Origin: JBFWRK01 sp050248955
Lineage (GTDB): Bacteria; Actinomycetota; Acidimicrobiia; Acidimicrobiales; Ilumatobacteraceae
Reading direction: 5' to 3'
Assembly: GCA_050248955.1 (NCBI GenBank)
Contig: JBFWRK010000022.1
Span: forward strand, 8,837 to 72,836
Length of the DNA: 64,000 nucleotides
The notes under the pieces: model-generated
Seen by the model: the letters and a program-made list of their open reading frames with translations, nothing else
Database searches by the model: none
What the model was told of the DNA's origin: nothing
In this document: in pieces, positions 8,616-17,783 of the stretch
Layout of the letters: the number at the start of each line of letters is the position of its first letter
Position numbering within the stretch: the first letter of the stretch is position 1
Position numbers and translations under genes: made by a program

Positions 8616-9737
8616 ATGCTCTCGAACCTGGACGACTTCCCGATCCACCAGATCGCCGAGCCGATGCGTCACGCCGGCAGCAGCGACCGGAACTTCTACG
8701 ATCGCTACTACTTCAACGGGTTCTCGCTCGACGGCAGCTGCATGTTCGTCGCCGGCCTCGGCGTGTACCCGAACCTCGGCGTGATGGACGCGTTCCTGCT
8801 CGTGATGTTCGAAGGGCAGCACCGCGTCGTGCGCGCGAGCCGCGCCCTCGACGGCGCCGACCGCCTCCGGCCGAGCGTCGGCCCGTTGCGCGTCGAGGTC
8901 GTGGAGCCGCTGCAGCAGATCCGCCTCGTCTGCGACGACAACGAGTGGGGCATCTCGATCGATGCCGTGTGGAACGGTGCCGTCCCGGCCCTCGAGGAGC
9001 CGCGGCACTACATCCGCGAGCACGGCCGGGTCATCTTCGACACCGTGCGCTTCGCCCAGACCGGTGACTGGACGGGTCGGCTGACGGTGCGGGGGTCCTC
9101 GTTCGAGCTGACCCCGCAGCACTGGTGGGGCACCCGCGACCGCTCGTGGGGCATCCGCCCGGTCGGTGAGTCGGAGCCACCCGGCATCCGCGCCGAGGAA
9201 CCCTTCAGCTGGTTCTGGGTCTACACGCCGATCCGGTTTACGGACCACACGATCCTCGTCATGATCCAGGAGCGGCGGGACGGCAGCCGGGTGCTCGAGG
9301 AGGCGATCCGGGTGTGGCCGGCATCGGCAGGCAGGCAGAACGACTGGCTAGGGCGGCCGTCGCACGATCTCACGTTCGCGCCGGGCACGCGCCGAGCGAC
9401 CGGCGGCGAGCTCCATCTCACCGAGCCCGATGGCGCGCCGTTCACGATCACCGTCGAGCCGTTGCTGCCCGTGCACGTCGGCATCGGCACGGGCTACGGC
9501 TACGACACCGACTGGCGTCACGGCATGTGGCAGGGGTCGTCGAAGGTGGAGGGCTTCGAGCTCGACACGACGAAACCAGAGGGGGCCGGGCGCCTGTTCG
9601 GGATCGTCGACGCCTCGGCCCGGTTCAGCTACTGCGGCAACGTCGGCTACGGCCTGTTCGAGACGATGGTGATCGGTCCGCACGACCAGTACGGGTTCAC
9701 GGACCTGCTCGACGGCTACGTCGGAGCTGCTCGATGA
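8616..9737 (+). CDS. Conserved hypothetical protein, beta-rich, acyl-CoA synthetase partner
   Basis: A 373-residue protein without signal peptide or membrane helix. It is rich in Trp and in charged turns (WWGTRDRSWGIRPVG, PFSWFWVYTPIRF), giving it the look of a two-lobed lipocalin-like or hydratase-like beta structure such as the AttH/CrtC-type fold. I recognise the pattern from actinobacterial hypothetical proteins but cannot name a reaction. The start lies 4 bp after the LLM gene, and its stop overlaps the next start as ATGA, so it is translationally coupled to the synthetase. Confidence 0.75.
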   Translation: MLSNLDDFPIHQIAEPMRHAGSSDRNFYDRYYFNGFSLDGSCMFVAGLGVYPNLGVMDAFLLVMFEGQHRVVRASRALDGADRLRPSVGPLRVEVVEPLQQIRLVCDDNEWGISIDAVWNGAVPALEEPRHYIREHGRVIFDTVRFAQTGDWTGRLTVRGSSFELTPQHWWGTRDRSWGIRPVGESEPPGIRAEEPFSWFWVYTPIRFTDHTILVMIQERRDGSRVLEEAIRVWPASAGRQNDWLGRPSHDLTFAPGTRRATGGELHLTEPDGAPFTITVEPLLPVHVGIGTGYGYDTDWRHGMWQGSSKVEGFELDTTKPEGAGRLFGIVDASARFSYCGNVGYGLFETMVIGPHDQYGFTDLLDGYVGAAR

Positions 9738-11320
9738 CGGCTCGCCACTTCCAGCTCGCGGACCTGTTCGAGATCGTCGCCGACGCGATCCCCGACAAGC
9801 CGGCGTTGATCACGGACGCAGCCGAGTTGACGTACGCGGAGCTCGACGAACGAGCGACACGGCTCGCACACCACCTCTCGAACGTCGGCATCGGCAAGGA
9901 CGATCACGTCGCCGTGCACGCGACGAACTGCCCCGAATGGGTCGAGGCGTTCCTGGCGTGCTGCAAGATCAGCGCCGTCCCGATCAACGTCAACTACCGC
10001 TACGTGGAAGCCGAGCTGCGCTACCTCTACGACAACGCAGACTGCGTCGCCGTGATCGTCGCCCCCGAGTACGTGGGCGCTGTGGACGCGGTCCGTGACG
10101 CGCTGCCGGGCCTTCGCCACACCTTGGTCCTCGGCGACGAGTACGAAGCGGCGCTCGCCGCGGCATCGCCGGTGCGCGACTTCGGGGAGCGCTCCGGCGA
10201 CGACCACTACATCCTCTACACGGGCGGCACGACCGGGATGCCGAAGGGTGTCATCTGGCGACACGAGGACATCTTCTTCGGCGCGATGAACTCCGGCCGC
10301 GGCGGCCGGCCGTGCGACCGCCCGGAGCAGCTCGGTGAGGAGGCGGCCGCCGCGCCCGGTCAGGCCCGGCTCGCCGCGCTCGGCCCGATGATGCACGGCG
10401 CAGGGCAGTGGCTGATGGGCAACGCGTTCTTCATGGGTGGCGCGCTCGTGCTGCACTGCGGGCAACGGTTCGACCCGCACGCGATCCTCCGGCTGCTCGA
10501 GCGGACGAAGGCGAACTCGGTGGGCACGATCGGGGATGCGATGGCGCGGCCGCTCGCCGAAGCGCTCCTCGATCCGGCGTGCCCGCCCTACGACCTGTCG
10601 AACCTGTTCGCCATCGGCAACGGTGGTGCGCCACTGTCGGCCGGCGTCCGTGACCAGCTGAAGGCAGCGTTGCCGAACGTCGCCATCCTCGACAGCTTCG
10701 GCGCCTCCGAGACCGGTGCGACCGGGTCCATGGTGGATGGCGGGGAGCGCCTCGCCTCGCCGCGGTTCCGGGTCGGCGCGGACACCACGGTTCTCGATGA
10801 CGACGGCAACGTGTGCGCCGTCGGCGAGGTCGGCCGGCTCGCGCGGAGCGGCCGGATCCCGCTCGGGTACTACAAGGACGAGCAGAAGACCGCGGCGACC
10901 TTCCCGACCTGGGGCGGCATGCGATGGGTGATCCCCGGTGACTTCGCCCGCATCGAGGACGACGGCACGATCAGCCTGCTCGGCCGCGGCTCGGTCTGCA
11001 TCAACTCCGGCGGCGAGAAGATCTACCCGGAAGAGGTCGAGGCTGCGCTGAAGCAGCATCCTGCCGTGTTCGACGTCGTCGTGATCGGGACGCCGAACGA
11101 GCGCTGGGGCGAGCAGGTGACGGCGATCGTGCAGCTGCGCGACGACGTCGCGGTGCCCAGCACGGCTGAGCTGGCGGCGCACGCGCGCACGTTGGTCGCC
11201 GACTACAAGGTGCCGAAGACGGTGCTCGTGGTCGAGTCCGTGCAGCGCACGCCGGTCGGCAAGGCCGACTACCAGTGGGCGAAGCGGACGGCGCTCGACC
11301 TGCTGGCGATCACGTCGTGA
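9734..11320 (+). CDS. Acyl-CoA synthetase (AMP-forming)
   Basis: A 528-residue member of the ANL adenylate-forming superfamily that activates a carboxylic acid to its CoA thioester through an acyl-adenylate. The P-loop is YTGGTTGMPKG, the A5 region DSFGASETGA and the A8 hinge GRGSVCINSGGEKIYPEEVE. The catalytic lysine lies in the C-terminal VGKADYQWAK. ATGA overlap with the preceding gene fixes the start. The fatty or aromatic substrate cannot be read; the LLM oxidoreductase in the same operon suggests lipid or steroid-like catabolism. Confidence 0.92.
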   Translation: MTARHFQLADLFEIVADAIPDKPALITDAAELTYAELDERATRLAHHLSNVGIGKDDHVAVHATNCPEWVEAFLACCKISAVPINVNYRYVEAELRYLYDNADCVAVIVAPEYVGAVDAVRDALPGLRHTLVLGDEYEAALAAASPVRDFGERSGDDHYILYTGGTTGMPKGVIWRHEDIFFGAMNSGRGGRPCDRPEQLGEEAAAAPGQARLAALGPMMHGAGQWLMGNAFFMGGALVLHCGQRFDPHAILRLLERTKANSVGTIGDAMARPLAEALLDPACPPYDLSNLFAIGNGGAPLSAGVRDQLKAALPNVAILDSFGASETGATGSMVDGGERLASPRFRVGADTTVLDDDGNVCAVGEVGRLARSGRIPLGYYKDEQKTAATFPTWGGMRWVIPGDFARIEDDGTISLLGRGSVCINSGGEKIYPEEVEAALKQHPAVFDVVVIGTPNERWGEQVTAIVQLRDDVAVPSTAELAAHARTLVADYKVPKTVLVVESVQRTPVGKADYQWAKRTALDLLAITS

Positions 11321-12248
11321 CCGAGCCGCCTGCGTTCGAGCGCTGCGGCTCCACACCCTCGCTGATGTCGGACGTCGCCGCGCGACCCGCGGTGCGAGCG
11401 ATCTCCTCGACGATCTCGTCCCAACGGGGGAGCGGGAGGTCGTGGCCCATGTCCGGGTACATCACGAGCCGGGCGCCGGGCACTGCTCGCGCCGTGGCGA
11501 TGCCTCCCGACGGTGTCACGAGCGGGTCGACGAGACCGTGGATGACCAGGGTCGGGACCCTGACCGAGCCGAGGCCGCGCGTGCGGTCCGGGCTCGCGTT
11601 GATCGCCATCGTCTGGCGCGCCGTACCGGCGGCGTCGTAGCTCCGCTGAAACGCTGCTGACAGGAGCTCGCGGGTAGCGGCGGGGTCGAAGTGCGGACCG
11701 GAGATCAGTTCGGCGACCTTGATGCCGTTGTCGATTGCCTCGTCCGGCTCGCGGGAGAGCAGCCGGGGCATCTTGCGCATGAGCGACATGCTGATCTTGC
11801 CGTGGCGGCGATCACCCGTGTTCGACATGATCGAGGTGAGGCTTGCGACTCGGTGGGGGTGGCGGATCGCCACGCTCTGGCTGATCATCCCGCCCATCGA
11901 GACGCCGACGACGTGCGCCCGGCGGATCTCGAGATGTTCGAGCAGGGAGGCTGCGTCGTCGGCCATGTCGTCGAGCGTGTACGCGGCCTTCGCGAAGCGG
12001 CGGGAGACGACGCTGAGGACGACCTGCCGGCGAGACGGCGTGGGCGCGTCGATCTTCGTCGAGAGCCCGACGTCGCGGTTGTCGAAGCGGATCACACGGA
12101 AGCCGCGCTGCACGAGGAGCTCGACGAACGCGAGCGGCCACGCGGTGAGCTGTCCACCGAGCCCCATGACGAGCAGCAGGGGCTCGGCATCGGCATCGCC
12201 GTGGACCTCGTATTCGAGCGTGACGCCGTTGACGTTGGCTGCGGTCAT
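11310..12248 (-). CDS. Alpha/beta hydrolase
   Basis: A 312-residue alpha/beta hydrolase with the nucleophile elbow GVSMGG, an oxyanion region MGLGGQ and the catalytic His near the C-terminus in DMGHDLP. The family includes esterases and C-C hydrolases. The gene converges on the synthetase, overlapping its end by 11 bp. The start ATG at 12248 is preceded by TAGGGT with only seven bases between, suggesting a leaderless mRNA. Confidence 0.88.
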   Translation of the reverse strand: MTAANVNGVTLEYEVHGDADAEPLLLVMGLGGQLTAWPLAFVELLVQRGFRVIRFDNRDVGLSTKIDAPTPSRRQVVLSVVSRRFAKAAYTLDDMADDAASLLEHLEIRRAHVVGVSMGGMISQSVAIRHPHRVASLTSIMSNTGDRRHGKISMSLMRKMPRLLSREPDEAIDNGIKVAELISGPHFDPAATRELLSAAFQRSYDAAGTARQTMAINASPDRTRGLGSVRVPTLVIHGLVDPLVTPSGGIATARAVPGARLVMYPDMGHDLPLPRWDEIVEEIARTAGRAATSDISEGVEPQRSNAGGSVTT

Positions 12249-12255
12249 GGTGTGC

Positions 12256-12261
12256 ACCCTA
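12256..12261 (-). promoter_or_regulatory. Leaderless -10 element of the alpha/beta hydrolase
   Basis: On the minus strand TAGGGT fits TANNNT and ends seven bases before the ATG at 12248, so transcription would begin at or next to the start codon. No Shine-Dalgarno is visible. Confidence 0.5.
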
Positions 12262-12288
12262 CGTACCCGCGCGTGCAAAGGTCGCCCG

Positions 12289-13023
12289 ATGACCACCGAA
12301 CCGTCACCCTCGATCGGGCGCGACATCTCGGCGATCGGCCGATGCGCCCTGGTCGGTGCAGGCCGCCTCGGCAGCGCGCTCGCGGCGGCGCTCCCCGGTG
12401 TCGAGGGGCCGTTCGGGCGTGGCTTCGACGGCGCCGGTTACGACGTCCTCTTGCTGACCGTTTCCGACTCGGAGATCGCGGCCGCCGCAGCGGCGATCGC
12501 ACCGGGACGGCTCGTCGGTCACTGCGCCGGCGCCATCGGCCTTGCGGTGCTCGCGCCCCACGAGGCGTTCGGGCTCCATCCACTCATGACCGTCACTCGG
12601 GACGGTGCCGTCTTCGCCGGTGCCGGCGCAGCGGTCGCTGGGAGCACGCCGCGCGCCCTCGAGGTCGCGCGTGCGCTCGCTCGTCTGCTCGAGATGCAGG
12701 CGGTCGAGATCCGGGACGACGACCGTGCTGCCTACCATGCCGCCGCGTCGATCGCGTCCAACTTCCTCGTCACGCTCGAGGATGCCGCCGAGGTGCTGCT
12801 GCGGACCACGGGGGCGCCGCGGGCGATCCTCGTTCCACTCGTGCGTGCCACGCTCGAGAACTGGGCGAAGCTCGGCGGCCGCGACGCCCTGACCGGACCG
12901 ATCGCACGCGGGGACGAGGCGACGGTGCGCCGCCAGCGAGCCGCTGTCGCCGATCGCACGCCCGACCTGCTCGACCTGTTCGACGCGCTGGCCGAACGGA
13001 CCCGAGCGTTGGCCGCTCGCTGA
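12289..13023 (+). CDS. Rossmann-like and DUF2520 domain protein
   Basis: A 244-residue predicted NAD(P)-binding oxidoreductase-like protein. An N-terminal Rossmann motif CALVGAGRLGSALAAAL (about residues 18-34) is followed by a core ending in FGLHPLMTV and a helical C-terminal DUF2520 half (YHAAASIASNFLVTL), the arrangement of ketopantoate-reductase-like DUF2520 proteins. In many genomes these sit near pantothenate synthesis genes; none is adjacent here. The ATG at 12289 follows AAAGG. Its reaction is unknown. Confidence 0.82.
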   Translation: MTTEPSPSIGRDISAIGRCALVGAGRLGSALAAALPGVEGPFGRGFDGAGYDVLLLTVSDSEIAAAAAAIAPGRLVGHCAGAIGLAVLAPHEAFGLHPLMTVTRDGAVFAGAGAAVAGSTPRALEVARALARLLEMQAVEIRDDDRAAYHAAASIASNFLVTLEDAAEVLLRTTGAPRAILVPLVRATLENWAKLGGRDALTGPIARGDEATVRRQRAAVADRTPDLLDLFDALAERTRALAAR

Positions 13024-13033
13024 GATCGGTGGG

Positions 13034-13786
13034 TCAGACGCTCGTGGCGCAGAAGGTGTCGCCCTGGGGGAGCGACGCCTCGGTGTTCGGCTCGGTCTCG
13101 CCATAGAGCGCGGTGAGCATGCCCTTGACCATGCCGCGATCCACTGCGCAGATCACCGGGTGCTCGATCGCGACATCGCCGAACGGGCAGTGGTTGTTCA
13201 CGATCCGCAGCTGGTTGTTGCGGCTCTCGGTGTGCGCCGCGAACCCATGTGCCGTGAGCGCGTCGGCGACGGCGTGCAGCGCGGTGCGCAACGATCGCTG
13301 GCTCGCGGCGACATCGGGACTGCCGAGACCCGCTGCCATCGCCCGGCCGTACTCGACGCCGACCTGCTCGGCCATCGCCTCGGCGACAGGAGTGGGGAGC
13401 GCAGCGAGCGCCTTGCCGAGCAGCGCCAGCACGAGGTCGTCGGTGCGCACGCCGACGTCGAGTTGAACCTGCTCCGCGACGGCGCGGTAGTGCTTCGACG
13501 GGCGACCGGCTCCGGCGCCCTCGGAGCGTTCGACCGCGACTTCGAGGTAGCCGCCGGCGGCGAGCTTGTCGAGGTGGTGCCGGGCGACGTTCGGGTGCAG
13601 CCCGAACCGTTCGGCGACCTGCCCGGCGGTGATGCCCTGCGTGCTGTCGTGGGCGAGGTGGTCGTGGGCGAACAGGTAGATCTGGCGCCGGGTCGGATCT
13701 CCGAACGCGGACGTGATCGCCGAGACCGTGGCCGAGAACGCGCCGGGCGTCAGCACCGACGGCTGGCTGGGTGAGGTCGCGGGCAC
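13034..13786 (-). CDS. SufR-like iron-sulfur transcriptional regulator
   Basis: A 250-residue regulator with an N-terminal ArsR/MarR-like winged helix (FGDPTRRQIYLFAHDHL; QVAERFGLHPNVARHHLDKL) and a C-terminal sensor half. Cys200 and Cys213 are spaced C-x12-C as in SufR, and Cys246 near the end could be a third cluster ligand. SufR proteins repress Fe-S assembly genes while holding a cluster. The divergent neighbour is the Fe-S carrier Mrp, which fits. The start is GTG at 13786, six bases after a TAGAAT -10 element, implying a leaderless transcript overlapping the proposed operator. Confidence 0.8.
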   Translation of the reverse strand: MPATSPSQPSVLTPGAFSATVSAITSAFGDPTRRQIYLFAHDHLAHDSTQGITAGQVAERFGLHPNVARHHLDKLAAGGYLEVAVERSEGAGAGRPSKHYRAVAEQVQLDVGVRTDDLVLALLGKALAALPTPVAEAMAEQVGVEYGRAMAAGLGSPDVAASQRSLRTALHAVADALTAHGFAAHTESRNNQLRIVNNHCPFGDVAIEHPVICAVDRGMVKGMLTALYGETEPNTEASLPQGDTFCATSV

Positions 13787-13792
13787 GCCGGT

Positions 13793-13811
13793 ATTCTACC
13801 TATGTACGTAG
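13793..13811. promoter_or_regulatory. Leaderless promoter and SufR-type operator between sufR-like and mrp
   Basis: On the minus strand TAGAAT (13793-13798) is a -10 element six bases before the GTG of the regulator gene. Overlapping it, 13796-13811 reads CTACCTATGTACGTAG, an imperfect palindrome pairing 12 of 16 positions. A regulator bound here would block its own promoter and could control mrp, whose start lies 39 bp further on. The motif does not match SufR sites I remember from other phyla. Confidence 0.5.
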
Positions 13812-13849
13812 TGGTAATTCACTCCCCGCCAGTCGCAGAGGACCGCCCC

Positions 13850-14995
<1,146 letters not shown>

Positions 14996-15051
14996 CTGCG
15001 TCTCCCTCGTTCGCTCGCTGCGCTCGCTCCACTCGGTCGAATCGCTTTCGA

Positions 15052-15066
15052 GCGGCCTGCGGCCGC
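15052..15066 (+). terminator. Stem-loop downstream of mrp
   Basis: GCGGCC, loop TGC and GGCCGC form a perfect 6-bp GC stem 57 bp after the mrp stop, preceded by a smaller CGCT-TTCG-AGCG hairpin. No T-run follows, as is usual in high-GC actinobacteria. Either may end mrp transcription. Confidence 0.35.
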
Positions 15067-15104
15067 GCCCAATCGCTGGTGGGCTCGCGGCAAGCCGCTC
15101 GCCC

Positions 15105-15333
15105 ACGGCGGGCGAGAGATCGCGGAGCGCCCCCCTCGCACTCCCCCCACCACGGCGGGCGAGGGATCGCGGAGCGCCCCCCTCGCACTCCCCCCACCAC
15201 GGCGGGCGAGGGATCGCGGAGCGCCCCCCTCACACTCCCCCCACCACGGCGGGCGGGCATCGCGGAGCGGCCCCCACACTGCCCCCAGGGCAGGCGGATC
15301 GCGGAGCGGCCCCCTCGCACTCGCCCCTCGGCC
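15105..15333. repeat. 47-bp tandem repeat
   Basis: A unit beginning ACGGCGGGCGAGGGATCGCG recurs at 15105, 15152, 15199 and 15246, exactly 47 bp apart and almost identical. Two degenerate units follow, the next starting near 15287. Each unit holds GGATCGCGGAGCG and a C-rich tract. With its flanks it fills the 386-bp gap between mrp and the DUF3107 gene. There are no variable spacers, so this is not a CRISPR array, and although the period leaves a frame open the composition is not coding. Confidence 0.85.
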
Positions 15334-15381
15334 CGTAGAGTGGGTCACGCCCGCCAGAGAGCCAGCGCAGGAGATCGACAC

Positions 15382-15612
15382 GTGGACGTTCGTATCGGAG
15401 TGACCCAGGCCCCTCGGGAGCTGAGCGTCGAAGTGCCTGACGACGAGCGCGACGAGATCACGTCGCAGATCGATGCTGCGCTCGCCGGCAAGGTCGACGT
15501 GCTGTGGGTCGTCGACAAGAAGGGCCGGCGAGTGGGCGTCCCCGCGTCGAAGATCGCGTACGTCGAGGTCGGCACGCCCGACGGCGATCGTCGCATCGGC
15601 TTCGGTGGCTGA
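15382..15612 (+). CDS. DUF3107 family protein
   Basis: A 76-residue protein of the actinobacteria-restricted DUF3107 family. The hallmarks are the opening VRIGVTQAPRELSVEVP and the closing KGRRVGVPASKIAYVEVG...RRIGFG. Function is unknown; members are small conserved soluble proteins. The start is GTG at 15382 with AGGAG about ten bases upstream, just beyond the tandem repeat. Ten bases separate it from the first ArsA-like gene, so it probably leads that operon. Confidence 0.82.
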   Translation: MDVRIGVTQAPRELSVEVPDDERDEITSQIDAALAGKVDVLWVVDKKGRRVGVPASKIAYVEVGTPDGDRRIGFGG

Positions 15613-15621
15613 ACGCAGCCG

Positions 15622-16572
15622 ATGAGCGTCCCGCGGTCGCTGCTCGACCGGCGGCTGCTCTTCGTCACCGGCAAGGGCGGTGTCGGGAAGACCACGATCG
15701 CGGCGTCATTGGCGCGCCTCGCCGCCCGCGACGGGCGGCGCGTGCTCGTCTGCGAGATGGACGCCAAGGGTTCGCTCGCCGCCGCCTACGAGGCCGGAGC
15801 GTTCGCGTTCAAGCCGCGCGAGGTCGAGCCCGGGCTGTTCGGCATGTCGATGAACACCGAGGACTCACTGCGCGAGTACCTGCGCCTGTTCGTCAAGATC
15901 CCGCTGGTGTCCCGCATCGGTCCCCTGGCGCGCATGTTCGACTTCGTCGCCGACGCCGCACCGGGCGTCAAGGAGATCCTCGCGATCGGCAAGCTCTGCT
16001 ACGAGGTCCGCGAGCGGCACTACGACCTCGTCGTCGTCGATGCCGAGGCGAGCGGGCACATCGTGGGCCAGATCAACGCCCCGAGCGCGATCAACGAGCT
16101 CGTCCACGTCGGCTTGGTACGTGAGCAGACGGGATGGATGCTCGACCTCCTGCAGGACCCGGCGACGACCGGGCTCGTCGTCGTCACCACGCCCGAGGAG
16201 ATGCCGGTCACGGAGACGATCGAGCTCATCGGGCGGGTGCAGAGCGAGACCGAGGTCGATGTCGCCGCGGTGATCGCCAATCGCGTCCTCCCCGAGCCGT
16301 TCGGTCACGGCGAGGAGGAGGTCTTCGAGCGCATCGACGAGCTCGGTCGCGCCCTGCTCGTCGAGCGCATCGGCGCCGGTGTCGCGACCGTGCTCGACTC
16401 GGCTCGCCTCGCGGTGCGGCTCCGCCGGACCGGGGCCGACCATCTGGCGCGGTTGCGGGAGGGTTTGCCAGAGGACCTGCCCGTCCTGTACCTGCCCGAG
16501 CTGTTCGCCCGATCCGGCGGGCGGCGGGCCGTGGAGCTGATGGCGACCGCACTGGCCGAGGAGCTGAGCTGA
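15622..16572 (+). CDS. ArsA/Get3-family ATPase, first of a tandem pair
   Basis: A 316-residue P-loop ATPase of the anion-transporting ATPase family. Walker A is TGKGGVGKTT (about residues 15-24), and the DAEASGH switch segment and NRVLPEPF are present. Actinobacteria carry such tandem ArsA-like pairs, exemplified by Rv3679-Rv3680 of M. tuberculosis, thought to act as a soluble ATPase complex rather than an arsenite pump; no arsenite cysteines or ArsB are visible here. The stop overlaps the next start in TGATG. Confidence 0.87.
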   Translation: MSVPRSLLDRRLLFVTGKGGVGKTTIAASLARLAARDGRRVLVCEMDAKGSLAAAYEAGAFAFKPREVEPGLFGMSMNTEDSLREYLRLFVKIPLVSRIGPLARMFDFVADAAPGVKEILAIGKLCYEVRERHYDLVVVDAEASGHIVGQINAPSAINELVHVGLVREQTGWMLDLLQDPATTGLVVVTTPEEMPVTETIELIGRVQSETEVDVAAVIANRVLPEPFGHGEEEVFERIDELGRALLVERIGAGVATVLDSARLAVRLRRTGADHLARLREGLPEDLPVLYLPELFARSGGRRAVELMATALAEELS

Positions 16573-17753
16573 TGGCCGGCCGGCGCGCGGCACCCGTGGA
16601 ACCAGGGCTCGAAGAGCTCCTCGCGGCGAAGGAGATGATCATCGTCTGCGGGACCGGGGGCGTCGGCAAGACGACCACCGCGGCAGCGCTCGGTGCGTTG
16701 GCCGCGGCCCGCCTCGGCGGTCGGGTGCTCGTCCTCACCGTCGACCCGGCTCGCCGGCTTGCCTCGGCGATGGGCATCGAAGCGCTCTCGCACGAGGTGG
16801 TGCAGGTCCCGCTCGACGTGTTCTCGGACGCCGGCGTTCGGCCGCGGGGTGAGCTGTGGGCGGCGATGCTCGACACGAAGTCGAGCTGGGACGACCTGAT
16901 CCGACGGCACGCCCCGGACGCGAAGGTGCGCGAGACCGTGCTCGCCAACCCGCTGTACCAGAACATCACCGGCCGGTTCGTCCACAGTCACGACTACATC
17001 GCGATGGAGAAGCTCCACGAGCTCCACGCATCGGGGCGCTACGACCTCGTGATCATCGACACCCCGCCGTCGCGCAACGCGCTCGACTTCCTCGACGCAC
17101 CGGCGCGGATGGCCGACTTCTTCGGCAGCCGCCTGCTGCGCTGGCTCACCGTGCCGTACCGCTCGCGCTTCTTCGCGGCCGCCTCGAAACCCTTCTACCA
17201 GGTCGCCGATCGGGTGCTCGGTTCCCGATTCCTGCAGGACATCGCCGAGTTCTTCCTGCTCTTCCAGTCGATGGAGGCCGGGTTCGTGACCCGCGCTCGG
17301 GAGGTCGAGTCGCTGCTCACCGATCCCCGGACGAGCTTCTGCGTCGTCACGACGCTCGAGGCGTCGCCGCTCGTCGAGACGAGGTTCTTCGCCGACGCGC
17401 TGCACGAGCGCTCGCTGCACCTCGGCGCCGTGATCGTGAACAAGGTGCTGCCGGCCGGTCTGCGCGAGCCCAGAGCGGCGAAGGCGGCCGGCAAGCTGCG
17501 ACGTGAGGCGTCCGCGCGGGCCGCCGAGCTCGAACCGGTGGTCGGCCGCGACCGCATCGCCATCGAGGGCGTGCTCGTCGAGGTCGCGAACCGCTTCGAC
17601 GACGTGGCGGTCGTGGCCAAGCGCGAAGCCGAGCGCCTCACCGAGCTCGCCGGGCTGGCGCCGACGATGGCGATCGTCCCCGCGCTCGACTCGGACATCC
17701 ACGACCTCGAAGGGCTGCTCAGGCTCGGTAGCTACCTCTGGCGACGCACATGA
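16572..17753 (+). CDS. ArsA/Get3-family ATPase, second of a tandem pair
   Basis: A 393-residue paralogue of the preceding protein, with Walker A GTGGVGKTTTAAAL (about residues 27-40), LTVDPARRLASAMG as the switch I region and IIDTPPSRNALDFLDAP as switch II. Both partners keep intact P-loops, so a heterodimer with two active sites is possible. The start follows from the TGATG overlap. The PdtaS-like kinase gene begins 30 bp downstream on the same strand. Confidence 0.88.
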   Translation: MAGRRAAPVEPGLEELLAAKEMIIVCGTGGVGKTTTAAALGALAAARLGGRVLVLTVDPARRLASAMGIEALSHEVVQVPLDVFSDAGVRPRGELWAAMLDTKSSWDDLIRRHAPDAKVRETVLANPLYQNITGRFVHSHDYIAMEKLHELHASGRYDLVIIDTPPSRNALDFLDAPARMADFFGSRLLRWLTVPYRSRFFAAASKPFYQVADRVLGSRFLQDIAEFFLLFQSMEAGFVTRAREVESLLTDPRTSFCVVTTLEASPLVETRFFADALHERSLHLGAVIVNKVLPAGLREPRAAKAAGKLRREASARAAELEPVVGRDRIAIEGVLVEVANRFDDVAVVAKREAERLTELAGLAPTMAIVPALDSDIHDLEGLLRLGSYLWRRT

Positions 17754-17783
17754 TCGGGCAGACTGGGCGGCGGAGGAGAACAC

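Noticed and set aside
15105..15333. CRISPR array
   Set aside because: Units are contiguous tandem copies without variable spacers, and no cas genes are present.
15079..15612. Open frame running through the 47-bp repeat into the DUF3107 gene
   Set aside because: It reads the DUF3107 frame backward into low-complexity repeat; the GTG at 15382 with its ribosome site matches the family start.
15622..17753. Arsenite efflux ATPase genes
   Set aside because: No arsenite-binding Cys pattern, no ArsB, ArsC or ArsR nearby; such pairs in actinobacteria are of another function.
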